Shown here piece after piece: positions 17,201 through 25,906 of a stretch of 51,113 bases of DNA (position 1 is the first letter of the stretch; every line of letters starts with the position of its first letter). Below the pieces are notes generated by a model. It worked only from the letters and a program-made list of their open reading frames with translations. It was not told the origin of the DNA and did not search any database. Source of the stretch: DATKOF01 sp035524795 (GTDB lineage: Bacteria; Pseudomonadota; Gammaproteobacteria; Burkholderiales; SG8-41). Location: contig DATKOF010000013.1 of the NCBI GenBank assembly GCA_035524795.1, positions 1 through 51,113 of the forward strand, given 5' to 3'. The position numbers and the translations under genes were made by a program.

Positions 17201-17254
17201 CCAGTGGGCGGCCCGTTCAAAGCTGCCGGCAGTGTTGTTGAATGGGAGCTATGA
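11261..17254 (+). CDS. Trifunctional giant protein: GMC oxidoreductase + alpha/beta hydrolase + PhoD-like phosphatase
   Basis: 1997 residues, no signal peptide, so probably cytoplasmic. Module 1 (about 20-650) is a GMC flavoprotein of the cholesterol-oxidase type: FAD loop VGSGYGG at 30-36, active-site region VHPLGGCVMG with His545, and a C-terminal GMC motif VNPLLTISALAYL. It also carries C207, C210, C213 and C217 (CX2CX2CX3C), resembling a [4Fe-4S] site. Module 2 (about 1020-1400) is an alpha/beta hydrolase with HG box VHGLAHSS, nucleophile region AHCIGAG (Cys1140 instead of Ser), Asp1328 and His1372. Module 3 (about 1585-1990) is a PhoD-like metallophosphatase with VGDQIYAD (D1632), DDHEFQDNY (D1679-H1681) and SGDYHIS (D1874, H1876). 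ATG at 11261 follows GGGGGG. Substrate unknown; the context of FadL porin and two-component genes points to a sterol or other lipid. Confidence 0.9.
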   Translation: MSCLLSEPIETLIADRSCDDFSEKCDVLIVGSGYGGSIAAMRLAKEGRKVWVFERGNEYMPGDFPESLGDLPGHVRLLHPGHDVPIGYAGALFDFRIGDTINFLVGNGLGGTSLINANVALEPDPDIFKDPRWPEKVRKQKERLLQCCQEVRKLLGVNDAKTEKYPKYAALKKVAKSLGKEGECCPAPLTVTQTTGPNAVGITQSACIGCANCVTGCNTGAKNTLAMNALPLAKSRGAELYTGVSVLSVEPVDCENNDGSQGWRVRFRVTEACKGVFQQDVFTLHARVVILAAGTLGSTEILLRSQARGAELGGGVRFSDQLGERLSGNGDTLAFGYAQKEEVNAVAHAEFDKVTEPRSNRGIGPTITGYFKKTPDNADPAAQRHRQVTVEDSAVPEALAQIFGEIITTAALPRRYVKDGLPAWFDGKPTADPLAVHPGALRHSQMLLIMGDDEAQWKVKLGHTENVATGDHDQATLHILPGASAATRDEKSVFSDVDRMLETAEREKGFDGGHYLPNPLWKFMPDKLSALTNVPPPQGQLLSVHPLGGCVMGENPNTGVVDGHGRVFNGNAAKLDFSQATTTFKVLAKDIAEKLVYKGLYVMDGAVIPRALGVNPLLTISALAYLNAEHVDGYLRKPETPSGGTDVAPGSCPGLGRANSEIIEAIDCTIADNQKDPDPAPAHQVHAEFNECLVGQLSVDTVPKWLADRLSQNAGDVAKLAMNNRLVVSIKIDIPDIVAWLRDPNNKLRATAKLFRNLAPAEMDTIDDLQLQSLAEGNGNVRLLALDRPGLQCRWRAALAVCKFFVRRTEDLVRQLFSPSKESRCEEVKQFWRVALNHGNWRRLHYCVEFKTAHGKTLKMEGTKYLAYAAGLRAPWRDWRAIWTDLASRSPWATLKDLLLLRVPWHNPWNALVDLPIELSDGRNRVTGVLRVDLVRLSQRSPLQVIKSPNEPVTVATMISAGMMTLRTLFQTHFWSFGAPDYPKQPILPVPNPEQGTANPRDPGPVEARGDVITPEFVTLTVRKFPPAPAPTIEIRLAHYRRPGADKGSLLFVHGLAHSSMVFATDTVKTNLARYFCRQGYDVWLLDHRLSIALPDETSGRWLAENPWDMDQTARADIGKAIQYIYKATGDQPVQVFAHCIGAGATAMAVLSGYCQAGEKESMIRSLVLHAVHPWLVPSVTNHLRNNVAAFVKNAISQRFFDVVPSQAVQVTAREMMFDRIAGSVPWRPLCEAARHRWETDPQRMGRQICSRMTLLYGYEWKHEHLTDETHRALATLVGIGNLEAYRQIYFILQQQRLTKRDGRNDYVRADNFDLFWSFPTLFAHGSDNKVFDPRSARQSAHRLDHLRGLSGWAGQRGERGVYWFEAKHYGHMDFLFGKNAKKDVYPRIDEFFEIARKAKDAKESGGERSKHLDLPPAPPPSQAATQPPACGPMIGWVRRSDTGNIVLRLWLEPYLATVAGVLVCKSGGDVSSPRDIPLPPDRYYPGIYKVYDVEVESDFAKDLNIALSPPDDPDTFGVSKSVKSIRFADQAKTEIELTGVEPQSASRSLADPDAELHGETGARIPLTRLPWFRRLQARDDGARAAFVVGSCHYPGSPFEADLSDRVFQGVLRHVEDSEAGEGIDHVLMVGDQIYADATTDIFDTREMRDHFSSCYRDAFGGKYLRRLLASVPTYMALDDHEFQDNYAGSPRDLALSGTVTALGLESYVDYALASAKAYQWCMSPGNPGNVPVPGATSATANDVEKLQIWRHPTSSSTDNGLWYKFSSGGLPFFVMDTRTERTVRYAHIGAQDARLVCDRQRQDLQSWLKELPSDMPKFIVSGCVLAPAPRTLMDNPTLWRYSDGWAGFPATWQNLVEYIVDNGIQNVVFISGDYHISVLAQLTLSHAGNSVNAYQIIASGFYAPLPFANEKPDDYDWAPKHSTLLPHGTSKAQITAKAYLLTTAYSHFLRVDATRQPGSQWSIAVRACGPDGKDLPLAQPVGGPFKAAGSVVEWEL

Positions 17255-19072
17255 CTTTTGCGTGAGAGACAATTGATTCAATTCAAGCAGCAGTTGCTTG
17301 ATCTGGCCGCGTGACAGAGGTTTCTGCACTATCAGCCATTCGGAATTTCCGCGGCTCGGCAGTTCAGCGATATTGACTTCGCCGGTGATGATGGCCGCAG
17401 GCAGGGGGCCGTAGCGGCGGCGCAGCTTTCTGACGACGATGTCGCCGGTCAGCGCATCGCGCAAACGATAATCCGAAATAATGATTTGCGGAGCGAGTTG
17501 TTGCGATGAAAGCAGATGCATCGCTTCTTCCGCATTTTCACAGATCACCGGGATGCATTTCCACTCCAGCAGCATTTCGCGCATCGGTTCGGTGACCTGT
17601 TTGTCGTCTTCCACGACTATGACCACCAGATTCCTAAGCGCTTCATTTTCATCCGGGGCCGGCATGGCGGCCCCCTCGGTATTTGCGCCGGATTTGCATT
17701 TGGGGATGGTCACCGTGAAGTCGCTGCCGATTCCCGGTTCGGACTGCACTTCAATCGGATGCCCAAGCAGGTTGCACGCGCGTTTGACGATGGCAAGACC
17801 CAGCCCGACGCCGAGCGTGCGGTCGCGCGCGGGATTGTGCAGTTGATAGTACTCTTCGAAGATGCGGTCGAGCTCTTCGCGTTTGATGCCGATGCCGGTA
17901 TCGCGCACAGTGACCCGCACGCTGTTGTCGCTTTCTTCGCAAGTCACTGTGACGGACCCATGCTCCGTATATTTGACCGCGTTGGCTACCAGATTGCGCA
18001 GGATTCTTTTCAACCACAGGGGATCGGTAAATACCCAGGCGCTGGTGTTGCTTATTTTCAATTCGATGTCTTTTATCAGCGCTTCTCCGTGGTAATCATT
18101 GTCGATCTCCGTGAGTATATTTTGTAGAGAAACTCTCTTCCAGTCCGCCTTGATATTGCCCGAATCGAAACGTGACAGATCGAGCAGGCCGGAAAACATT
18201 CTGTCGAGCGATTCGACGGAAAGCAGCATTTTGTCGGCGCGCTCGATCGCAGCGGGGGAGGTCAGGCTTTCCCGCAGCAGGTCAGCCCACAGGCCGAGCG
18301 CGTGCAGCGGCTGGCGCAGATCATGACTGGCTGACGCAAGGAAGCGTGATTTGGCCAGGTTCGCTTCTTCGGCAACGCTCAGTGCGCGTTCCACCTCTCT
18401 TTTTTCCCTGGAAAGCGCGGCAAGCAGCTCGATGTTTTCAAGCCGGATGCGGACGCTTTCGGCAAATACCCTCGAATTCTGCCGCGCGAAAATGGACAGG
18501 AAGAACATCACGCAAATTACCGATACTGCAATGCTGAAACCAGTGCCCCCGGCCATGGCCCAGTAGATGAACAATTGACTAAGATTGGGCACCATGTTCA
18601 TCAGATAGGTTCTCGTATCCGTGCTCAAGGTGGCCAGAGAGGCGACCGCATGAAAGCAGAGGATGGCGGTTATCAGCAGCTGGGTTTCGTAATGACTGAC
18701 TGCCGCCACCCACCAGACGCCCGAGCCTACAGTCAGTCCGTTAATCACATTTTGAAGCTGCAAACGGGCATTCAAGCGGGCAACAGTTTCATCGGACGCG
18801 GTATCCAGCAGTTTCTCATTGCGTCTGCCATAGAGCGTGGTATTCGCGGAGGCTGCACAACTGATAACCAACCATGCGATCAGCCGCGCGTCGGGACAGG
18901 CCGGCCACAGCAGCGTGCCCAGAATGAGAGACATGATAACCATTGCCGCGAAGCCGCGTTTTACCTGAAGAAAACGCACCCTCAGGGACTCGCGGAGAAC
19001 CGCGGGCCGGCCTATCTCCGGCGCAGGCTCAACCTCTTGCTCCGATTTTTGCTCGATTGTCGACGCGTTCAT
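17249..19072 (-). CDS. Hybrid sensor histidine kinase with C-terminal receiver domain
   Basis: 607 residues. About five to six hydrophobic segments fill residues 40-195, with little periplasmic sequence, suggesting a membrane-embedded sensor. A coiled linker leads to the phospho-acceptor His250 in SASHDLRQPLHALG. The ATPase domain shows the N box LVANAVKYT, G1 DTGIGI and G2 GVGLGLAIVK. The C-terminal receiver domain (about 480-600) has phospho-acceptor D534 in IIISDYRLRD. The ATG at 19072, preceded by GAGGAAATGG, is preferred to an upstream ATG at 19132 with no site. The gene is tail-to-tail with the giant enzyme gene (six-base overlap) and divergent from the fadL copy 2. With the response regulator at 10376 it flanks the giant enzyme gene and is probably its partner. 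Confidence 0.92.
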   Translation of the reverse strand: MNASTIEQKSEQEVEPAPEIGRPAVLRESLRVRFLQVKRGFAAMVIMSLILGTLLWPACPDARLIAWLVISCAASANTTLYGRRNEKLLDTASDETVARLNARLQLQNVINGLTVGSGVWWVAAVSHYETQLLITAILCFHAVASLATLSTDTRTYLMNMVPNLSQLFIYWAMAGGTGFSIAVSVICVMFFLSIFARQNSRVFAESVRIRLENIELLAALSREKREVERALSVAEEANLAKSRFLASASHDLRQPLHALGLWADLLRESLTSPAAIERADKMLLSVESLDRMFSGLLDLSRFDSGNIKADWKRVSLQNILTEIDNDYHGEALIKDIELKISNTSAWVFTDPLWLKRILRNLVANAVKYTEHGSVTVTCEESDNSVRVTVRDTGIGIKREELDRIFEEYYQLHNPARDRTLGVGLGLAIVKRACNLLGHPIEVQSEPGIGSDFTVTIPKCKSGANTEGAAMPAPDENEALRNLVVIVVEDDKQVTEPMREMLLEWKCIPVICENAEEAMHLLSSQQLAPQIIISDYRLRDALTGDIVVRKLRRRYGPLPAAIITGEVNIAELPSRGNSEWLIVQKPLSRGQIKQLLLELNQLSLTQKS

Positions 19073-19327
19073 CCATTTCCTCGGGCGGAAACGAGCGGTG
19101 CGAACGATCTGCCAGGGAAGATTTGCACCCATCGCGGAATGTCCTGGTTCCCATGCATTTTCAGATGCCTGTGAGTGTAAATATGACCGCAGCTGAACGC
19201 ATTACATCCATGGCTCTAGGCCGTAAGTAATAGCTATCTGAGACTTCGATGCTATTTTAGGTTATTAGAAAGTGATTTAGCATATCGTCTGTAACCAGAG
19301 AATTTATTCGTCATGGGAGTGAATAAC

Positions 19328-20623
19328 ATGCAGACATTTGATCCTCGTCAAATTTTCAGGCTGCCGACCGCACCGATTTTAATCATTGTAATTGGTCTGT
19401 TTGGCGTCGGCGCGTCTCCAACCGCTGAAGCCGGCGGTTTTGCCATTAACTCGCAAAGTGGCGGCGGAACGGGTAATGCGTTTGCCGGCGCTGGCGCGGC
19501 GGCAGAGGATGCGAGCGTTATCTGGTACAACCCGGCGGGTATGACGATGCTTCCCGGCACTTCGGTATCGTTGGTGGCCAATGTCATCGACACCTCGTAC
19601 AAATTTCAAAACGCTGGGTCGACCGGCGCATTCGCACTGCCTGGAACCGGCGAGGGTGGTAATGGCGGGACAACTGCCCTGGTACCCCAAGGGTATATTT
19701 CGACGGCGGTAAGCGATAACCTCAGGCTCGGATTGGCAGTGAATGTGCCGTTCGGCCTGAAGACCGAATACGACGATGGCTGGCGTGGGCAGTTCGTGGC
19801 ACTCAAAAGCGAGGCCAAATCCTATAACATCAATCCGTCGATCGCATACAAGGTCAATGATGCCATTTCGCTGGGCGCCGGCGTGGACTATCAATATTTC
19901 AGCACCACGCTGACCAATTATGCCGGCCCTCTCGCTGGCATCGCGCAACTCGATGCGCACGATACCGGGTGGGGATACAACCTGGGCGCGATGCTGAATG
20001 TATCCCAAAGCACTCGCTTCGGATTCGCCTACCGCTCTCAGATTCGCTACGATTTGCAGGGCACCGCGAGTTTCAGTGGCGGCGGGGGATTGTTGAATAG
20101 CGGCGCGCATGCTGACCTTACTGTTCCGGAAAATGCGTCGGTACACTTTTTTTCCTCCGTTTCCGATCGCTGGGACGTGATGGCAAGCGCGACCTGGACG
20201 CACTGGAGCCGCTTGCAGACGCTTACTGTTTTGCGTACATCGCCTTCTGCGCTTGGTCCGACCGGATCCATTGTTGCCCAGCTTCCGTTCGACTGGAGGG
20301 ATACCGTGATGTTCGCATTGGGCGCCAATTACAAGCTGAGCGATAAATTCAAGATACGCTTTGGCGCGTTTTATGATCCGGCGGTTTCGAATGACATCAC
20401 GCGCACGCCACGTTTGCCGGATCAGCAGCGGATTTTTGTGGCGGTGGGCGGCCGCTATTCAATTACTCCTGATGATCACAACAGTTTGGATTTCGGGTAC
20501 GGGCACGAGTTCATAAACGATGCCAGCATCAATGACAGTGTTACCGGCGTGCCTGGTGTGCTGGTCGGAACATTCAATAACGAAGCCGATGTGGTGAGCG
20601 TGCAATATAACCACCGCTTTTAG
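19328..20623 (+). CDS. FadL-family outer membrane porin (copy 2)
   Basis: 431 residues. Signal peptide with the hydrophobic run APILIIVIGLFGVGAS, cleaved near TAEAGG. The FadL hatch region follows (FAINSQSGGGTGNAFAG, then EDASVIWYNPAGMTMLPG) and the C-terminus is aromatic (QYNHRF). Same length as copy 1, with blocks such as VPFGLKTEYD shared. The ATG at 19328 has GGGAG eight bases upstream; an ATG at 19313 overlaps that site and is less likely. It probably admits the hydrophobic substrate of the giant enzyme encoded upstream. It is divergent from the hybrid kinase gene, and the 255-bp gap between them is AT-rich and likely to hold both promoters, but no clear boxes were assigned. Confidence 0.92.
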   Translation: MQTFDPRQIFRLPTAPILIIVIGLFGVGASPTAEAGGFAINSQSGGGTGNAFAGAGAAAEDASVIWYNPAGMTMLPGTSVSLVANVIDTSYKFQNAGSTGAFALPGTGEGGNGGTTALVPQGYISTAVSDNLRLGLAVNVPFGLKTEYDDGWRGQFVALKSEAKSYNINPSIAYKVNDAISLGAGVDYQYFSTTLTNYAGPLAGIAQLDAHDTGWGYNLGAMLNVSQSTRFGFAYRSQIRYDLQGTASFSGGGGLLNSGAHADLTVPENASVHFFSSVSDRWDVMASATWTHWSRLQTLTVLRTSPSALGPTGSIVAQLPFDWRDTVMFALGANYKLSDKFKIRFGAFYDPAVSNDITRTPRLPDQQRIFVAVGGRYSITPDDHNSLDFGYGHEFINDASINDSVTGVPGVLVGTFNNEADVVSVQYNHRF

Positions 20624-20679
20624 CTGATAAGGCGGGTCGGTCATTTGTTTGGATCAGCCTGCCGTTCACGAGAGATTTT

Positions 20680-21258
20680 GTGTTGTTGGATAAAAGCGCA
20701 ATAAAGCAAATTGAATCAATCATTACCAGTATTGCGATCATAGTTGGTGGTTTCTGGACTTATGACCTTTTCGTCAAGGAAAGGCAGAATTTCCCGCACG
20801 CAAAAATGGAGCAGAAAATATCGCACGTAGGGCTATCCCCTGAAGTAAACTTGCTGAGAGTGGAAATTGATCTGTCCAATACCGGCAGTTCCAGACTTGT
20901 AATAGACAAATCGCAGATTTACATTCAGAAAATTCTTCCGCTAGCCTCCTGCGAACACATCGATCCCAAAAATTGCGTTTCGGATCAGATCAAAACCGCA
21001 TTGAGGGAAAGCGATCGTGATGCCGATAGCTTTGCTTGGCCGCTGATAGCGCAAAGAGAGGCCAATCCAGAAATGAGTGTCGAGCCCGACGAAACGGACT
21101 TTCTCATAGTTGAATTTGCCGTGCCCTCCAGTGTGAAGGTGGTACGGGTTTACAGTTATCTTCGCAACGACAAGGTATCCAAAGGCGGCGATGAAATTGG
21201 ATGGCGCACTTCAAGCTTCTACGATTTCAGAACTGTCAGGACAGGAGACGCCAAATGA
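20680..21258 (+). CDS. Membrane-anchored protein of unknown function
   Basis: 192 residues. One N-terminal transmembrane helix (about 12-30, IITSIAIIVGGFWTYDLFV) is followed by a 160-residue soluble domain with a beta-strand-rich pattern (LLRVEIDLSNTGSSRLVIDKSQIYI). Two cysteines (CEH and NCVSD) are close enough to bond. The GTG start at 20680 is preceded by GAGAG. Base composition is noticeably more AT-rich than its neighbours, hinting at acquisition. The ATGA overlap with the next gene (21255) shows translational coupling, so the two products probably act together in the envelope. No family recognised. Confidence 0.65.
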   Translation: MLLDKSAIKQIESIITSIAIIVGGFWTYDLFVKERQNFPHAKMEQKISHVGLSPEVNLLRVEIDLSNTGSSRLVIDKSQIYIQKILPLASCEHIDPKNCVSDQIKTALRESDRDADSFAWPLIAQREANPEMSVEPDETDFLIVEFAVPSSVKVVRVYSYLRNDKVSKGGDEIGWRTSSFYDFRTVRTGDAK

Positions 21259-21524
21259 AAATGCAAACGATCATCTTGGGAGCGATCGGATGTGCTCTCC
21301 AATTTATAACGATGCAGGTGAATGCGCAGCCTGCTGGACAAACTCCTTCCGAACTTCGCGTTATGCAAATGCCGCCCGAACCTCATCCTGCAACACCACC
21401 TTCGGCCGAAATATCAAAGAAGGGGCAGCAGCATCCCGCGGTAAAACACGAACATCACAAACAGAAAAAAACTGAGGGTCAGGACAAAGAGAGGGCACCT
21501 GAACCGCTGCCTCCATCCAAATAA
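21255..21524 (+). CDS. Small secreted Pro/Lys/His-rich protein of unknown function
   Basis: 89 residues. Signal peptide (MKMQTIILGAIGCALQFITM) ending near VNAQP. The mature part is rich in proline, lysine, histidine and glutamate (EHHKQKKTEGQDKERAPEP), probably disordered. The start overlaps the stop of the upstream membrane protein gene by four bases and has AGGAG upstream. Such tails can bind metals or the cell wall, but nothing specific supports that here. The 248 bp after its stop hold no gene that could be recognised. Confidence 0.6.
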   Translation: MKMQTIILGAIGCALQFITMQVNAQPAGQTPSELRVMQMPPEPHPATPPSAEISKKGQQHPAVKHEHHKQKKTEGQDKERAPEPLPPSK

Positions 21525-21772
21525 AATCCGCGATCTGAAATGTCAGTCCATGCTTCAGGTCCGGATACGCCGCGGCACCTTATTTTTTAGAACCATTATT
21601 TAAAATCATTGGCGACGACGAGGCGGTAGCGCACCCTGCACGCGCGCTGGAGTTGCCCGCAACTATGCTGCCGGCACCTGCTCTGCCCTCTGCGCGGCGC
21701 CTGCGGTGATGGTAGATGAAGGTTGCGGCAAGAATACGGCGCCCTCGCGCGCGCCGGGGGCGCATTCAGCCG

Positions 21773-23599
<1,827 letters not shown>

Positions 23600-23677
23600 G
23601 GAATGGGGCAGGTGCAAAAAGCGCGCGAGTATAGCACAGCGGGGCGTCGCTTTTCCGCTGCTGCGGATAGTTGCGAA

Positions 23678-24061
23678 TCAGACGCTGCCGACCGTGAAAT
23701 TGAGCTCAAGCACGACGCCGGCGGGATCGGTGATGAAAATCTGGCGCAGGCGCTGCCCTGGCACATCGCGCACGCGATAGGGAATGCGTTGCTGTTCGAA
23801 CCGTGCCGTCATCGCCGCGATATCGTCGCAGGCGAGCGCGACGTGGTTCAGTTTTCCGGTGTCCGCCGCATCGCTGGCCGGAGTTTTACCGGCGATATGC
23901 ACGATCGCCTGTTCCCCCGCGTAAAGCCAGCAGCCGGGGAACGGGAACGCCGGGCGCGGGCCTTCACGCAGGTCGAGCGCGCGCAGGTAGAAATCGCGAA
24001 TCATCCCGATTTTCTCCGGTCCGACGGTGATGTTGATATGGTCGATGCGGATGACCGACAT
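23678..24061 (-). CDS. VOC (glyoxalase/dioxygenase) superfamily protein
   Basis: 127 residues. Two beta-alpha-beta-beta-beta units: IRIDHINITV at the N-terminus with a metal-ligand-type His, KLNHVALACDD in the second half, and ITDPAGVVLELNF at the end carrying the usual Glu. A complete single-chain VOC protein. The reaction (isomerase, dioxygenase or resistance protein) cannot be told from sequence. Same strand as typA, 78 bp upstream of it. Confidence 0.88.
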   Translation of the reverse strand: MSVIRIDHINITVGPEKIGMIRDFYLRALDLREGPRPAFPFPGCWLYAGEQAIVHIAGKTPASDAADTGKLNHVALACDDIAAMTARFEQQRIPYRVRDVPGQRLRQIFITDPAGVVLELNFTVGSV

Positions 24062-24157
24062 CCGCGCAATTTAGCACATGCGCGTCGGCGCTGATGGCGC
24101 GGTGGGTGTTTCCGCGCTATGCTGATCGCGCTTCGCAAATCCAGCCACAGGTCGTGC

Positions 24158-25060
24158 ATGACGGACATCAGACGAACATTGGGAAGATCAATCCAGCGGT
24201 TCAGCGTTGCATTGCTGCTTGTCTGCAGCGCGGCGGCTGTGGCGCAGGACGGCGACTTCACGCAGGGGTTGCTGTGGCGCATCGAGAAGGGCAGCGTTAC
24301 GCCGAGCTATCTGTTCGGCACCATCCATATCGACGACAGCCGCGTGACGACGCTGCCGGATCCGGTGCGCCGCAGTTTCGACGGCGCGCGGACCTTCACG
24401 ATGGAGGTATCGCTCGACAGCGCCAATCTGCTGGCGCTGAGCTCGCGCATGGTCTATGACGACGGGCGTACGCTGCCTGATGCGACCGGCCCTGAACTGT
24501 ACCGCCGGATCGTGCCGGTCATGGAGCAGCACGGCGTACCCGAGGCGCTGCTTCCCGCGTTCCGGCCGTGGGCGGTGACGCTGCTGCTCGAAGTGCCGCC
24601 GCAGGACTCGATGGAAGTGCTCGATTTCAGGCTTTATCAGATGGCGCAGGAACAGCACAAACCGGTCTACCAGCTCGAATCCGCCGACGAGCAGATCGCC
24701 GTTTTCGCCGACATGTCCGACGCGGACCAATTGACGCTGCTGAAGGACGCGCTCGACAACTACCAGAACATCGCGCAGCAGACCGAGCAACTGGTGCAGG
24801 CCTATCTGGCGCGCGATCTGGCGCAGATGTGGCGGATCGACCAGGGTGCGGTCGGCGACAGCGCCGATGTGGCGGACGCCAACCAGCGCTTTGAACAGCA
24901 ACTGCTCGACAATCGCAATCTGCGCATGGCCGAGCGCATGCAGCCGCAGCTGCAGCAGGGCGGCGCATTCGTCGCGGTCGGCGCACTTCATCTTTACGGC
25001 GAGCGGGGGATTCTCGAACTGCTGCAGCGCCGCGGCTACCGCGTGTCGCGCGTTTACTGA
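24158..25060 (+). CDS. TraB/GumN family protein, exported
   Basis: 300 residues from the ATG at 24158. A signal peptide (hydrophobic SVALLLVCSAAAVAQ) is followed by the family start LLWRIEKGSVTPSYLFGTIH. The C-terminal half ends GALHLYGERGILELLQRRGY, the second conserved histidine/glutamate motif of TraB/GumN (Tiki-related) proteins, which may be metalloproteases. Length and both motifs are intact. Probably periplasmic. The in-frame ATG at 24119 would precede the signal peptide with basic residues and is less likely. No operon partner. Confidence 0.88.
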   Translation: MTDIRRTLGRSIQRFSVALLLVCSAAAVAQDGDFTQGLLWRIEKGSVTPSYLFGTIHIDDSRVTTLPDPVRRSFDGARTFTMEVSLDSANLLALSSRMVYDDGRTLPDATGPELYRRIVPVMEQHGVPEALLPAFRPWAVTLLLEVPPQDSMEVLDFRLYQMAQEQHKPVYQLESADEQIAVFADMSDADQLTLLKDALDNYQNIAQQTEQLVQAYLARDLAQMWRIDQGAVGDSADVADANQRFEQQLLDNRNLRMAERMQPQLQQGGAFVAVGALHLYGERGILELLQRRGYRVSRVY

Positions 25061-25084
25061 ACGGAAAGCCGGGGAAGAGCGGGG

Positions 25085-25534
25085 CTAGCGCAGCGTGTTG
25101 CGCGCCGCGAGCGCGGCGTCGAGCCGTTGCTGCGCGGCGGTGACGGCATTCTCCAGGCCGCGGATGCGCTCGAAATAGGCGTCGGTCAGGCGGGTGCCGC
25201 CGCCGACTTTGCCGATGCGCTCCTCCGGCTGCGGTTCGCGGCCGGCGTCGAGCGCCGCCTTTGCCTGCTGCAGCGCCTGCCGGGCATTCGCGATTTCGGC
25301 GTCGGCTTCGTCGGTCGGCTGCGGCGCGGGCGGCGCGGCCTGTTCGCCGCCGTTCTCTGGCGGAGCTATCGTGTTCAATGGCGGCAGCTGCACCTGTTCG
25401 GACTTGGCTGCGCCGGGCGCCGGCTTGTCGCCATAGATGATGCGGCCATCCGGCATCACCGAGCGGTAAACCGGCTGCTGCGCGAGCGCCGGCAACGCCA
25501 TCAGCGACAGCAAAAGCGCACAGAAAATCTTCAT
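25085..25534 (-). CDS. DUF4124-containing periplasmic protein
   Basis: 149 residues from the ATG at 25534. Signal peptide MKIFCALLLSLMALPALAQ, then the short DUF4124 beta motif VYRSVMPDGRIIYGDKP. A proline-rich linker is followed by an alpha-helical, coiled-coil-like C-terminal region (ARQALQQAKAALDAG and ENAVTAAQQRLDAALAA). Many Proteobacteria carry several such small envelope proteins of unknown role. It faces the TraB/GumN gene tail-to-tail, and a MITE-like element begins 40 bp upstream of it. Confidence 0.85.
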   Translation of the reverse strand: MKIFCALLLSLMALPALAQQPVYRSVMPDGRIIYGDKPAPGAAKSEQVQLPPLNTIAPPENGGEQAAPPAPQPTDEADAEIANARQALQQAKAALDAGREPQPEERIGKVGGGTRLTDAYFERIRGLENAVTAAQQRLDAALAARNTLR

Positions 25535-25573
25535 GCCGCTCAATCTGAAGTTTAAGCCGCGGATTGTCAAGAC

Positions 25574-25848
25574 TAAGAGTCCACAACATAATGAAATGGG
25601 TGTGCATTGCCTGTCCCAACGCGGCGGATGCCAGGCGCGCGACGCCGGTCGTAGCCGGCCTACGAAGCCAAGGAGCGCAACGCCGCAGCCGCCCGCTGGG
25701 ACGGCAACCCGCCGGGCTGGCCGCGATTTTGGCCGATCGCTTTATCGCAAGCCACTGGCTTGGAATGGCCAAGCGGCGCGTCTTGCTTCGCGCGCTCGGC
25801 CAAAATCGTGCCAGCGCATCACACGTTTCATTATGTTGTGGGCTCTAA
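25574..25848. mobile_element. MITE-like element, 275 bp, with 23-bp terminal inverted repeats
   Basis: The left end 25574-25596 (TAAGAGTCCACAACATAATG...) and the reverse complement of the right end 25826-25848 agree at 21 of 23 positions. There is no coding capacity. A second internal inverted repeat (GATTTTGGCCGA / TCGGCCAAAATC) and a small palindrome CGTAGCCGGCCTACG (25650-25664) give a foldable structure. No clean target-site duplication was found. The element fills most of the 372-bp gap between the DUF4124 gene and dnaE. A non-autonomous transposon derivative is the best explanation. Confidence 0.72.
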
Positions 25849-25906
25849 TTGTTCCGCTGCGCGCGCGCATCGCCTTGGCCGCGGGTGAAAGCGATAAAAT
25901 AACCTC

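Noticed and set aside
21525..21772. A hidden gene or RNA in the gap before typA
   Set aside because: No frame with a ribosome binding site, no tRNA fold and no terminated hairpin was found in this stretch.
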